Of a DNA stretch of 59,550 nucleotides, positions 46,301 through 57,812 are shown in pieces. The DNA is from Lingula anatina (Eukaryota; Brachiopoda; Lingulata; Lingulida; Lingulidae): NCBI RefSeq assembly GCF_001039355.2, contig NW_019775438.1, positions 89,343 through 148,892 of the forward strand, written 5' to 3'. The notes beneath the pieces were generated by a model. That model ran no database searches, was not told the origin of the DNA, and saw nothing but the letters and a program-made list of their open reading frames with translations. The position numbers and the translations under genes are program-made. Each line of letters opens with the position of its first letter. Positions within the stretch are counted from its first letter, which is position 1.

Positions 46301-49300
46301 CTGAAGGCTTCTGAATCGTTGTGCTCTCGGTCCAAGCGAATCTCTTCAAAGTCCACAGGGACACCTGCATACCTGTAAAAATTTGTCAGAAATATTCGAA
46401 TAAAAAATATTGCACTCAGTATCTTCAGAGTTTGAGAGACCCAGTTACAAATAGCCATACTACTGGGATACTAAAACAGTATCACTTCTTTCAGAGTAAT
46501 ATGTAATGATGAGGATGGCTGAACAATAGTCAAGTCTATATAAAATTATATATACTGAAGAACTCCAGGCCTCTGACTGATTAGATAAAATGCCCTATTC
46601 AGTACAGTATGCCATGTATGCAAATAGGACTTGAGATGAACCTCCTCTCATACTATGTAATATTTTCCTATAATATAGTTCCTTAGGAACTATGTTCTAA
46701 TTGAGAGTATATCATGTATTAAAGATTCCATTTGAACTTGTGTTAGCTAGAAGGTAAAAAGGTCTCAGATGTAAGTATAGTAGCTGGGTGGGTCGGCCCA
46801 CTCAGTTGGTAGAGCAGTCGCATGAACAGCAAGTGTCGGGGGTTTGAGACCGGGTTGAGTCCGCTACTTATCCCAAATCTCTACATAATATTACCTGAAA
46901 ACTTGCTTAACATGTCCCATGAGTTCCGGACCCACTCCATCTCCTGCCATCAGTGTGACAGTATGCCTCCCTCCATACTGAGCTCTCACAGTGGGGGCCT
47001 GAGAATTAACATGTAGAAATATGAAAATATATCAATTCACCTTTAACATAATGCAATGGAATCTGTAACTAAAATGGAATCTATGTGGACGAATAAAGTA
47101 ATTAACACAAAAACAAACTGACTGATTAATTAAAAAAAAAAAGAACTGTTAGTAAAATAAATTTGAATGCATAAATGAATAATGGTAAATAAATGAACAA
47201 TCCAAGAAATGTACACATAACTGAAAAGATATGACAATGAAAGTGCAAATATTAACGAGTATAGTCTATCTCATTCATCATACATGATACAGTTTAAAAT
47301 ATTTTTTATCTATTTCTACTTAGAAAATATTACTCACTGGGGTCGAATAACCTCTTTTGTGAAGACAGGATACACAACGCAGTCCAGACAAAAAGTGTTC
47401 CTGGAATAGTATTCATATGAGCACACTACAATTTAAAAAGTGCTTAAAATTATAACATGTAGATTCCAACTCCAAATCAACATTCAACTCAAGTTATCAT
47501 TGATCCAAGGGATGCATACACTTTGCTAGGTAGATCACAATCCGCTAGGGGCGCTACAGTCGTAACTATCCACGGGCAGTGAAGTGTTAAACTGAAGTCG
47601 GCCTGCTGACAGTTCGCCTATGGAACCCCTTTTTTAAATTTCTTTTTTAGCGCTGCGTAAAAAAACTAATACAAGCCATTAACTAAATAAGTTGTAAATC
47701 AAAGAGTAAAATCCGGTCACATGATTTTCCCATGTTGCAGTCTTTGACAAGTTTCGGTTCTGCTTGTTTTAAGTTTTGCCTCTACAAAATGCTAAAAAAT
47801 TTCAGGTAAGTGCTGGTATCATCTTTTTGAAATTTATATCCAGCAAAGTTTATGAAATTTGCTATATTATGTAGAAAAATCATGAAATTTGAAGGTTGCG
47901 AAGTATAGTTAATTTAATCCGCAATATTACATGATGTGAAAATTACCACAGGGAAATAGCTCTGCCCTGATTAGTCACAGGCTATGTGAGCCAGACAATA
48001 GGCTGAGCACACAAAGACACACAGGGTGCTCTGCTGCGCCTGAGTGATCACTGCTGGTCAGTGGGCACAGGTTTTGAGCTGAGAAGTGTGGACACTTTTG
48101 GTGGATTTTTGCAGTTAAAAAACTTCAATATCTTTGTTGCTTGTAGGAATATTTAAAAAATTCCAAATGATTTCATCCGGTTTTTGCATTACCTTTCAGA
48201 TGATATAAGTATTTTAATTTTCTGATCAGTTTGAAAATTTTTCTGATATACCTANATATATACTGAAGAACTCCAGGCCTCTGACTGATTAGATAAAATG
48301 CCCTATTCAGTACAGTATGCCATGTATGCAAATAGGACTTGAGATGAACCTCCTCTCATACTATGTAATATTTTCCTATAATATAGTTCCTTAGGAACTA
48401 TGTTCTAATTGAGAGTATATCATGTATTAAAGATTCCATTTGAACTTGTGTTAGCTAGAAGGTAAAAAGGTCTCAGATGTAAGTATAGTAGCTGGGTGGG
48501 TCGGCCCACTCAGTTGGTAGAGCAGTCGCATGAACAGCAAGTGTCGGGGGTTTGAGACCGGGTTGAGTCCGCTACTTATCCCAAATCTCTACATAATATT
48601 ACCTGAAAACTTGCTTAACATGTCCCATGAGTTCCGGACCCACTCCATCTCCTGCCATCAGTGTGACAGTATGCCTCCCTCCATACTGAGCTCTCACAGT
48701 GGGGGCCTGAGAATTAACATGTAGAAATATGAAAATATATCAATTCACCTTTAACATAATGCAATGGAATCTGTAACTAAAATGGAATCTATGTGGACGA
48801 ATAAAGTAATTAACACAAAAATAAACTGACTGATTAATTTTAAAAAAAAAGAACTGTTAGTAAAATAAATTTGAATGCATAAATGAATAATGGTAAATAA
48901 ATGAACAATCCAAGAAATGTACACATAACTGAAAAGATATGACAATGAAAGTGCAAATATTAACGAGTATAGTCTATCTCATTCATCATACATGATACAG
49001 TTTAAAATATTTTTTATCTATTTCTACTTAGAAAATATTACTCACTGGGGTCGAATAACCTCTTTTGTGAAGACAGGATACACAACGCAGTCCAGACAAA
49101 AAGTGTTCCTGGAATAGTATTCATATGAGCACACTACAATTTAAAAAGTGCTTAAAATTATTACATGTACATGTAGATTCCAACTCCAAATCAACATTCA
49201 ACTCAAGTTATCATTGATCCAAGGGATGCATACACTTTGCCAATGCAGGCGTCTTATAAACCTACCCACAATACGTTATTCAAGCAAACTAAGTTTTCAT

Positions 49301-49427
49301 AATTAACATAAATAGTAACCATTAGATATAATTATCAGATAAAACGTACATTTGAAAGCGTCCTCAAAGAAAAATTGCTCACAAAAGCTCGCAAGACACT
49401 AGCAGACCGTCCCACGCCGGATGCCAT
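43324..49427 (-). CDS. IDH3G: Isocitrate dehydrogenase [NAD] subunit gamma, mitochondrial (11 exons, 398 aa)
   Basis: Exons in gene order: 49350-49427, 49046-49108, 48603-48706, 46202-46372, 45806-45938, 45447-45580, 45098-45200, 44504-44650, 44031-44125, 43654-43714, 43324-43431 (stop TGA). All are GT-AG and in frame (1197 nt). Start [15 protein letters not shown] is Arg/Ser-rich without acids, a mitochondrial presequence. Diagnostic blocks are [20 protein letters not shown] (exon 3), [54 protein letters not shown] and [20 protein letters not shown] and [11 protein letters not shown] favour gamma over beta. IDH3 (alpha2-beta-gamma) converts isocitrate to 2-oxoglutarate in the TCA cycle; gamma is the regulatory subunit. 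Length fits the family (about 390). Exons 2-3 also occur at 47338-47400 and 46895-46998, with identical peptides; only one pair can be used because the phases clash. Confidence 0.95.
44195..44265 (-). pseudogene. Degenerate copy of IDH3G exon 9
   Basis: Minus strand, after an intact-looking acceptor (atatctcag), the sequence reads [19 protein letters not shown], alignable with the true exon 9 start [19 protein letters not shown] at 44125. It runs into a stop and has no donor, so it is a dead exon. Confidence 0.7.
44412..44450 (-). pseudogene. Degenerate copy of the IDH3G exon 8 end
   Basis: The plus-strand text tagagactcaaagatagcat mirrors the true exon 8 end (cacagactcaaagatggcgt at 44501). 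With the exon 9 relic it indicates an old tandem duplication covering the end of exon 8, intron 8 and the start of exon 9. The donor is lost. Confidence 0.55.
46548..47526 (-). repeat. Near-identical 980-bp block A (IDH3G exons 2-3)
   Basis: Matches 48256-49240 at an estimated 98-99 percent, differing by a few substitutions and small indels. It contains second copies of IDH3G exon 3 (46895-46998) and exon 2 (47338-47400) with identical coding sequence and splice sites. Confidence 0.95.
46787..46862 (+). mobile_element. tRNA-derived SINE-like sequence (block A)
   Basis: Contains an A-box-like ttggtagagcag and a B-box-like ggtttgagacc (46841-46851) at tRNA spacing. The acceptor stem does not pair well, so it is a tRNA-derived piece or tRNA relic rather than a working tRNA. 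An identical copy is at 48495-48570 in block B. Confidence 0.5.
47527..48254. other. Sequence unique to the gap between duplicated IDH3G blocks
   Basis: 728 bp without recognised coding content, ending at the N at 48255. It may be intron 1 sequence from one haplotype, including an insertion missing from the other. A plus-strand splice donor after ctaaaaaatttcag (about 47807) is the only gene-like signal. Confidence 0.5.
48256..49240 (-). repeat. Near-identical 985-bp block B (IDH3G exons 2-3)
   Basis: Second member of the pair with 46548-47526. Its left edge coincides exactly with the N at 48255. It lies next to exon 1, so I used its exons in the gene model. Confidence 0.95.
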
Positions 49428-49901
49428 CTTTGCTACTCTTCCAAGACAGTCTTGCTCGATTTATCACTAGTGACAGAAATTTGCCTTAATACTCTTTATT
49501 TTGCTTTGTTACCATAGTGTTAATCACATAAAATTGTATTTTGTAGATTTTAACTTAGAGATAGCTCAAAAATCCCAAATGAATAAACAAAAAGAGTCTG
49601 TCTTGGATTTTTAATCTTAGTTCCCTAGAATAGTATCCATGTAGATCGGATAAAACGAATAAAATATCATGCTTTATTGGGCAATTAATTACTTTAATTA
49701 ATCATTAAATAATATAATATTATATGGTAATTGAAAATATGCATGATTTAACAGGATAATTTGCACCGATTTTTAAAGATGTTTCTAGGAACCAGTCAAA
49801 GTAAAGGTCGAATGGCTGAAGGATGATTTTTCGACGATTTTTATATCTTATCAAATCTTCGGAGTCTTCTGACAAAAATCATAGTTAATAGACATGAAGA
49901 A
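49428..49901. promoter_or_regulatory. Bidirectional promoter region IDH3G / TUSC2
   Basis: 474 bp separate the two start codons, which point away from each other. This short head-to-head spacing implies one shared promoter region. No TATA box at a clear position was found on either strand. Confidence 0.6.
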
Positions 49902-50768
49902 ATGGGAACTATGGTTTCTAGACTAGTAGGATACTTACTATCTCCAATTAGGTACCTCTTTGGAACTCCTGCCGTTGAGGGAACAGGGCAGGATCTTGTC
50001 CCTTGCAAATCGGGACCAACTCCATTTGTCTTCAAAAGAAGAGGGTGAGGAAGTGCAATCTCATATATACCAGTGACAATATATGATGTTTTCATTTGTC
50101 TCAAGTACAATTACTATGCAATTTGACATTGTTGTGATTGTTTGTTTTCACACTTTAATTCAGCACTATTGGTAAAAATATTGTGACTTCTGAAATAATT
50201 ACAAAATAATTTTGGTTGTTTGTTTTCAAAACTTTATTTAGTTATTGATAAAGGCATGATTCTTATTTAATTAAAGTTACTGCACCACGTTAAACAAAGA
50301 TTATGGGGAGTTGCTTGACTGTTGGATTTACATTCAATACAAAAGTTTTATGTAAGCTTTTATTTTGAAAAAATAGGTCTCAATTCTTTGATGAAGACGG
50401 TGATCTAGCTCATGAATTTTATGAAGAAGTCAGAGTGGAGAAAAATGACAAGAAAATGGTTATGCAAAAGAGAGTAAAGAATTTGACACCTCAGGTAATT
50501 TTACCCTTCTTATCGTCTGATTTTTGTAAGGAAGGTGGCATTTTGACTCGTTGAAGTAAGGAGAGACAACATTTCATTACCAAATATCAGATAAAATAAG
50601 ATGAGAATTGTGTGATAGTCGTAAATGTAAAAAAAATATATTAATCTTTGATATAAGCAATATATATATTTCTGTGTATTTTAGGGTTATGTGGATTTGC
50701 CCCATCCAAGGATTAATAAAGACTTTCCAGTTGTGATGTGTGAGGCTCTGTGGACCACTGATAGATGA
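49902..50768 (+). CDS. TUSC2: Tumor suppressor candidate 2 (FUS1) homologue (3 exons, 114 aa)
   Basis: Exons 49902-50044 (donor gtgagg), 50377-50494, 50685-50768 (TGA); phases 2 and 0. Recognised from the family core in order: PFVFKRRGSQFFDEDGDL, AHEFYEEV, a basic linker, VKNLTPQGYVDLPHPRI and NKDFPVVMCEA. Length is close to the vertebrate protein (110). Start MGTMVS is chosen because it is in frame, has an upstream stop and gives Gly2 with Ser6, an N-myristoylation signal as in known TUSC2. Family knowledge: a small myristoylated protein linked to mitochondrial calcium handling and tumour suppression. The C-terminus carries about eight residues beyond the usual end (ALWTTDR). Confidence 0.92.
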
Positions 50769-52847
50769 TGATTCCTGTTTCTGTGAAGTGATGAGGTCCT
50801 GACACAGAAACTAATGGGGACATAGCACAGAAATGTAGATACTCATAAAGTTTAAACAAACCTTTGTACCCCACTTCACAAAACAAGGTTTTTATGTGGA
50901 ATATCTGAAAACGGATATTATTGAAATAGAAACAAGTTTTTTGGGCTCATGCCAAAAAGTATTATATTGTGGGTGACTTACACCTAAGACTCTATGAAAA
51001 ATTAGATACTGGAATATGACAGAATTTTTTAGTAATTATCATATTTATAAGAACATAATTAAATATTTATGGCCATATCCACCTTTTAGTAATAACATTA
51101 TTGGTTCACTTAGAATAGGGTATTTCATTTATTTCGTTTGAGCTGTATTTCCAAATGTTTTATTACTATTTAACAAGTAGTAATGTTAATGTGTCATGTT
51201 CTTCTGAGGTTAAATGACATTACACTATGCTGTCATTTTATTGTTAAAAGAAGTAAACACAGCTCAAGGTAATTTCATAATACTGCAAACAATTTACTGT
51301 TTTGTTTGTGTTTGCTTTGCAATGACTTTAAATGTCTTAACCAGTCTGGTGCAAGTTATTTTTTTTTTCTTTTTTGAGACATTCCCAGAGCTGAAGGGGA
51401 GGGGAGCAACTTTTGTATCTCATTATGGGTTCTGTTAAATTATTCTTAATAAAGTTCAACAATTAATATAAGGATTTACTTTGACACCAAAGTAAATTAA
51501 AATTAAAGCAACATTTTGAAGTTAATTATTAGTACTCATTTTTTCTCTTCAGATTAAGTAAAGAAACTATGCAGAAATTTTGAACACAAAATGTAAGAAA
51601 TATTGAACTAAGGCCTCTTGATGGTCATGGGCATTATTTCTTATTATTTTGCTTTATTTATTTTCAGTTTGAAAAATATACAAAACCTGGGCCAAATCTA
51701 GCAAAACCGACTTTTATTTAAAAATACAATATTTTAGGAATTCATTGATATACGACTGTAAGCATAGACTTGTTTGTGAACAAGGGTTCATCTCATTTAA
51801 AGCAAATTATACAAGATTCCATTTGAATTTCTTCATATGTCAAATCAGGCATTCTAAGACTATATGGTTGTCTTCATATTGTTTTAAATTGTTGCTCAAT
51901 CCAATAGACTCACTGATCTTTAGAGTTCCCATGGGTTAAACGTCACAGCTCCTCGGCTCCACTTTCTTTTTACTTACTGAGATCATTTGATTGTTTAAGA
52001 TTGTGCAATAAACATTATAAAACTGATCTATTTTCACCTTTTATTCAGTCATGAAATATTACCATTTCCCATCGAAATACAATACACTGCATTTAAAAAC
52101 ATTTCCTAATTGATACACATGTATATACATACCATTCAATCAATTTAAGAACACATATATAAATAAATAATTACGTAGAAGTAAAAAGTTATGTGCATGT
52201 AGATGACTAGAAGCTTTCAATGCAAAATCTGATACATTGATAAGTGAAAAAAGAGAAATCTAATATGCAGAAAACCTACGTTCCTTCTGAACACATTTAG
52301 TAAGCAATTTTGAAAGCAATTTTAATCGGCAGTATTGTGATTGACTAAACAAGAAAATTTTAAAATGAAGAAAACAATAGAGGTTTCTAATTGCAAGATG
52401 GCGGTAGGTGTCAGCATAGTAAATACTTTAACTGCTTAGAACTGTCTGAGATTAAAAAGAGCTAATTTTCTTATTTAAAATGTATAAATAAAAATACTGT
52501 TAAAACCGATCTATAACTCAAAGTCTGTATTACATTAAGTCAATGAGACATAAAACCGCCTTTACTTTTTGCAATGTTCAACTTTTTAAAATTCATCAAC
52601 TTCTAATTTCTTTAAAATAATTAATTGATAAGACTGCAATCCAGTGGGTTGAAATGTATTTGAAACATTAATAACATTGGAATTTAAATAAAATGCTTAA
52701 ATTAAACTACGTCAAAAACCTAAAAAAATTTGCATGTCTGAAAAATACTTTTCTGAAATTTCAGATCTTCATTTTCCGATATCACTTATGAAATGGGATA
52801 TTTTTTCAGTGTGCTTATGTGAATTTGGTCTTCATGTAAATATTATA
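50769..52847 (+). other. TUSC2 3'UTR and convergent intergenic region
   Basis: No exon seen. AATAAA at 51448-51453 and at 52007-52012 are plausible poly(A) signals for TUSC2. The SLC37A gene ends at 52848 on the other strand, so the two genes converge. Confidence 0.55.
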
Positions 52848-55800
52848 TTAATCTGGATTAACATTAACTACTAATGCACGTCTACGTTGCTGACAACATC
52901 TCATGGTCATAATCTCATTCTTCAATAGTGGTAAAATGCAGACAACTGTCAAAGCAGTCTGGAGATGGAATATGAAATAAAAAAACAGATTAAAAATAGT
53001 CCCACAGCTGCATCCATTTATTGCAGAAATCAAATCAAATTTGCATTCAAAATCATCAAAGAGGTAAAGTAGTTTGAAATATAAACAAATACTAAAATTA
53101 GCCATTTTAGACACATTACAGATCATTTTATTGGCAAATGATCTTGAACCAAGCAAAATTACACTATTTTCACAAAATTCATATTTTACCCTTTAACTTA
53201 CCACCCATCAACTTACCATGACAATAAAGAAATAAAACACCCACTGCCAGCTGGTGTGAACTTGAATTACAGGAACCAAAATCTGAAAAAGAAGAGAATC
53301 ACTGATTATAAATTAAGCACTAAATTCAAATCATGAACTTCCAGGCACTAAAATTTCAATTTCATTATCACAGGTGTTTATCTCCATAACTTGCGTGACT
53401 TATAAATTAAAATTTATTGCAGAACTCCCGAACAGGTGTATAGATCATAACTACCTCCCGTAAGGAGGTTATGTTTTTTTATATCATTAGTTTGTCTGTC
53501 TGTTAGCAAAAAAATTATCACGGCAGAATTAAATGAAAGTTTCAGGATGGGTCAAAAATGAGCTACCTAAACAGTGATAAGATTTTGATGATGGTCCATT
53601 AATTAACTCTTGGTACATAATTAATTGATTATTTGTCTAGGCAGAGGTCTATGTTCTCTGAGTGCTCTTCAGGGGCGGATCCAGAGATATTTTCTGACAG
53701 TCTTCCATATTATCTTTATTGATCCATCTTCCATTTTTGACCGTCTTCCAACAGAAAAAATTAGATACCCATCAATGTAAACATGAAAATCTGACCGTCT
53801 TCCAGAAGACCCAGAAGACGACCTAAATCCGCCCCTGCTCTTCTAGTTATGTCAGTGGTTTTGGAAACAGTATACCTTATGTCATGGTGATTAAGGTAAA
53901 AGTGTATGAAATTTTTCAGACAAAATTCCTTTTTTGCTCAATAAAGGTTTAAGACTTACTATGTGTATTTTATAATTCAATAACAAATGTAATATGATAA
54001 CAGGGTTTCATCCTTATATGACAAACCTGTCCAATGGCAGCCCCAACACTACCAGTGCCATCTATAATCCCAGCCACTGTTGCTAGGGCCTCCTTGTTGC
54101 CTTGCACTGGGCCCTGACGACCTGGACAAAAGAACNTTATGGTCAATTATGGTCAATTTACATAAAAATCTTTCAAACTAGAGTATCTACATTGTAAGCA
54201 GAGCTGGGCAAACAGAATCATTAATTGTGAACAATCAGCAAATCATGTATTAATTACCTAAATCGGCTGATATGGCCGAGCTTATTAAATTAGCAGGTCC
54301 TCCTATGAAGAAACCAGTCACGCCCATTAAGAAACCATTCCAATATAGATCTTTTGGTGATTCTAAAAAAAAGATATCAAATTGAATTACAACAGCCACA
54401 ATATACTTTATAAAAGTCCTGTTATATTAAGGAATGTTTTTTTTTTAATCTTAAAGTAGAATCTTGCTGTAACAGTTTCAGAAACAATTTTACAGCTTGG
54501 AAAATTGTAATGAAATAATTTAGGTATGACCCAAAAAAGGAGAGGCACTGACAAATACTTACTACTATAAATGAACAAAGATGGCAGTGCTAGTATTAAC
54601 ATAAAAACAACTACTGGTGATCTCTTTCTCATAATATCCTGAAATAAAAAAAATTCATTAACCATGGCAAAAACCAAACACACTGCCATCTCTTGCCTTT
54701 TGAACATCAAGGTATACAAATTATTTGTTGTTTCTTTAAATCTCTTCCAAATATAATGCTAAATATCATCATAATGTTTTTCATTCATAAAACTTTTTTA
54801 ATTAAAAATATATGACGCACTATTTTTTTATGAAAAATACTTACTGAAATCAATCCTCCCACAATTCCTGCTATAATCCCGCCCACATCATACCAGATTG
54901 ACAGGTCATCTGCTGTGGTATCCGGCCAATTGAAATGGACTGCCAGGTAAAATGGCAGCCAGAAGAAGAAAGAGTAGTTCACCAACTTCAGGCAAGCATA
55001 AGATAGGGAATACTATTAAAAAGAAGGAATATTTCAAAGTTATTTAGTTCTGAGGTCCTATCAAGCTACATGTGAACTGTATAAATTATTCTAATGAATA
55101 AATCAACTATGGCATACAAAAATTTACACTCATTCTGTTCACTTGATTGCTGTGACAGAACCAATCATCATTCTTTCTTTTTACCTACAATTCCTAAAAT
55201 TCTAATTAAAAAACTATGAAAATTCCTAAAATTCTAATAAAAAATATGAAGAGGGAGTTCTTTTCAATTCAGAACATTCAATTTCTTTTCTTTTTTTTTC
55301 TATATAAATCTTGAAATATAACAAAATGCCTAGGTTACAACTGTGATTGAAACCATGAGCAGTCATCATATCTTACCGGAATGACCCCTGGCAGCAGAAT
55401 GGCCTGAAGGACCCCAATAGCCTCAGCCCTCTCCTTGTGGTCTTCTGTATTAGGTCCATCTCCATTCACTTCATCCACCAAAAGTGGGGCTGAAAGATGG
55501 TAAAACTTTTAGTTAATTACTTCCTGGTACTCAAGGAGGCTTGCCAGACATTGAAGCCGATCACAGTGATTGCACTTAGTGAGGATCTCCTGCAGAGTTG
55601 GAGCGATCCAGCTAGTATGATGGTTTATCTGAAAACTCGCTTAATATCTAACTTAAATGAATAACCATAGTGATTAACTTGGTCATCTTTGCTTTTTATG
55701 TCAGTTGCCTAGTGACCCCAAGTGAGAGTTTATTAGTTAATTTTATGTCTGACTTAATTCAGTACATTGTATGTGAACATGCCAAACATCTACATTGAGT

Positions 55801-56717
55801 ACTTACTTGTGACACCAGCACCAGTTTTATCCTCCTCCTCCTCCTCATCTGCCTCTGGCATCCCTATCTCTCTCGGAGATGGAATCAATCCAAAGAATAC
55901 CACCACGCCTCCAGCAAATAGAACAGCAGATGTGACCAGGAATGGATACTGAAAGAGTGGGTGTGGAGAGTTAGAAATCAAATGGGTAAGGGTGAGAATT
56001 CATTACATCACATCACATCTCCATTCATCAGATAAGATGGTTCATTAGGAAAAGATATATCACATAAAATAAAAAATGTGGGTCACCAAAATTGTTTTTT
56101 AAAAAATAAGTAAGACTGAGATTCAGTTGAATTTGTAATCAATTATTTCCCCTCCTCAATTACTGTTATAATACTCTAATTAACTCGCCTCATATCCAAA
56201 GGGGAGGACAGCAGCACTGAGAAGAGTCCCAATTATGTTCCCAACTGATGCACAGGCACTCCAGATACCAAACACCACACCACGACTGGAAATCAATACC
56301 ATTAAGAAGAAAATATAATATTATTGAATTGAAATGATTCAGAACAAGAACTAGGAATGAATCTTTGATTCATTGAAATACTGCACATGCTTAATTGATT
56401 CAACTGTTAATCAGGGGTGGATGGTGGCCGTCTTCTGGGTCTTCTGGAAGACGGTCAGAATTTTTCAAGTTTACATTGAAAGTTATCTAATTTTTCTGTC
56501 GAAAAATGGTCAAAAATGGAGGATGGGTCAACAAAGATAATTTGGAAGACTGTCAGAAAATATCTCTGGATCTGCCCCTGTTAATCTAAATCACTCACCT
56601 AGACTTTCCAAACCAGTTCCCCATGATAGCCACCACAGTGGGCCAGCCACTGGACTGTAGCAAACCATTCAGTATCCACACTGCCATATAGAAATACANA
56701 ATATCTCTGGGTCTGTG
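52848..56717 (-). CDS. SLC37A: SLC37A-family sugar-phosphate/phosphate exchanger, N-terminus missing (10 exons, 363 codons)
   Basis: Exons in gene order: 56599-56717 (first boundary uncertain, N at 56699), 56189-56285, 55807-55948, 55377-55489, 54845-55012, 54563-54638, 54258-54362, 54027-54121, 53217-53282, 52848-52958 (TAA). All joins keep frame. Motifs: NGLLQSSGWPTVVAIMGNWF, WSACASVGNIIGT, an acidic central cytoplasmic loop (run of five Glu in ADEEEEED), NYSFFFWLPFYLAV, DVGGIIAGIVGG, SAISADLG and IIDGTGSVGAAIG. These are typical of SLC37A1/A2-like MFS proteins, which exchange glucose-6-phosphate for phosphate in the ER membrane. About 130 N-terminal residues (first membrane helices) are not found and should lie beyond 56717. 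The second exon uses a GC donor. The introns hold two related MITEs. Confidence 0.9.
53452..53662 (+). mobile_element. Dispersed short repeat in an SLC37A intron
   Basis: Starts ctacctcccgtaaggaggtt, continues tttgtctgtctgttagca and gaaagtttcaggatgggtca, ends aggtctatgttctctgagtg. Third and longest example of the type at 3010-3175. Confidence 0.55.
53671..53835 (+). mobile_element. 165-bp MITE (CAGGGGCGGATC ends), copy 1
   Basis: Ends are aggggcggatcc and its near complement; the 8-mer tgctcttc directly flanks both sides (53663-53670 and 53836-53843). An 8-bp duplication and cagggg/cccctg ends resemble non-autonomous hAT elements. Related inverted copy at 56413-56578. Confidence 0.8.
56413..56578 (-). 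mobile_element. 166-bp MITE (CAGGGGCGGATC ends), copy 2, inverted
   Basis: The reverse complement aligns along its whole length with 53671-53835 (shared tccagagatattttctgaca and ccagaagacccagaagacg). Flanked on both sides by tgttaatc (56405-56412 and 56579-56586), an 8-bp target duplication. Confidence 0.8.
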
Positions 56718-57084
56718 CTGTTATTGACCATGTTACCTGTTGTGCAAGATTAAAATTCAGTGTTGACTGACAGTGCTATTATAAGCATTATTTATTATTG
56801 CATCAAAATTGACAAAATGACCTATTTTGCATCTTTATTTTCTGTTTTTTGTCTGTACATTTGACAGCTTTGCTGCCTTGTTATATACAGTGTACGTGAG
56901 TAAAGATTAAGGATGTAGTAAATTGGTGTATTTGTTATTTTGGAGATGTGTAATGTGTCAACAGCAATATTTTTATCAAATGCAGAAATTCATCATTTTG
57001 CTTTAAACTTATTTGTACACGTGCAAGCATGATCCCATCTCACTAAAACATTTAAGATGATTTTCACTTTTTGTTTAATTCTAG

Positions 57085-57781
57085 GAAATTCATGGTATAA
57101 CACAACTTTTAGCAGAGCATCTCTTTGAAAAAGGTAAATCATCTGTCATACTTTGTAGATTAAAAGAAAAAATTGATGACTAGTATCAGTTAACAAGGTA
57201 TATCAGTATGATATAAGATGTACTTAGTTGTATGCTGTTTATGTTAAACATTCTAAAGACTAGTTGTATTTGATGTCACATATATGCACTATACAATATA
57301 ATTAAGCTTGATTATTGTAAAAAACAAATGGTGAAGGTGCTGCACTTTGACAAAAGCTACATCAGCAAAGTCAGGAAAAATCTCAAAGTTGTAATCCTTC
57401 ATTTTAAACGTATTTAGACATATTGGTTAAAAAAAAAAGAAATAAAGTATTGTAGCTGTCAAACTGTAAGGTAGAAGACCACTTGCTTTTAATACTGCTT
57501 TTTTATTATTCTCCATTAGTGAAAAAAGGATTTGTACGTCTACCAGGTGTCTTATCCTATGTTTATTTATTTTTGTGTGGACTATATTTCATTGCAGGAG
57601 AAAAAATTCTCCAATCTCAGCAAACCTTTGTGGTGTCTCCTCTTCATTTAAATGCTGTGACACAGAGGTTGAAACTGCCAGAACCCACCTGTGGTAAGTG
57701 TTGAAGCTACTTTTGGTAAAATTGCCAAAAAAATAACAGTCCCCTCCTTTCTCTCTCTCTCTCTCTCTCTCAAACACGCAC

Positions 57782-57812
<31 letters not shown>

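Noticed and set aside
46822-48724. Two identical 64-codon plus-strand ORFs
   Set aside because: Antisense shadows of IDH3G exon 3 and the tRNA-like piece in the duplicated blocks.
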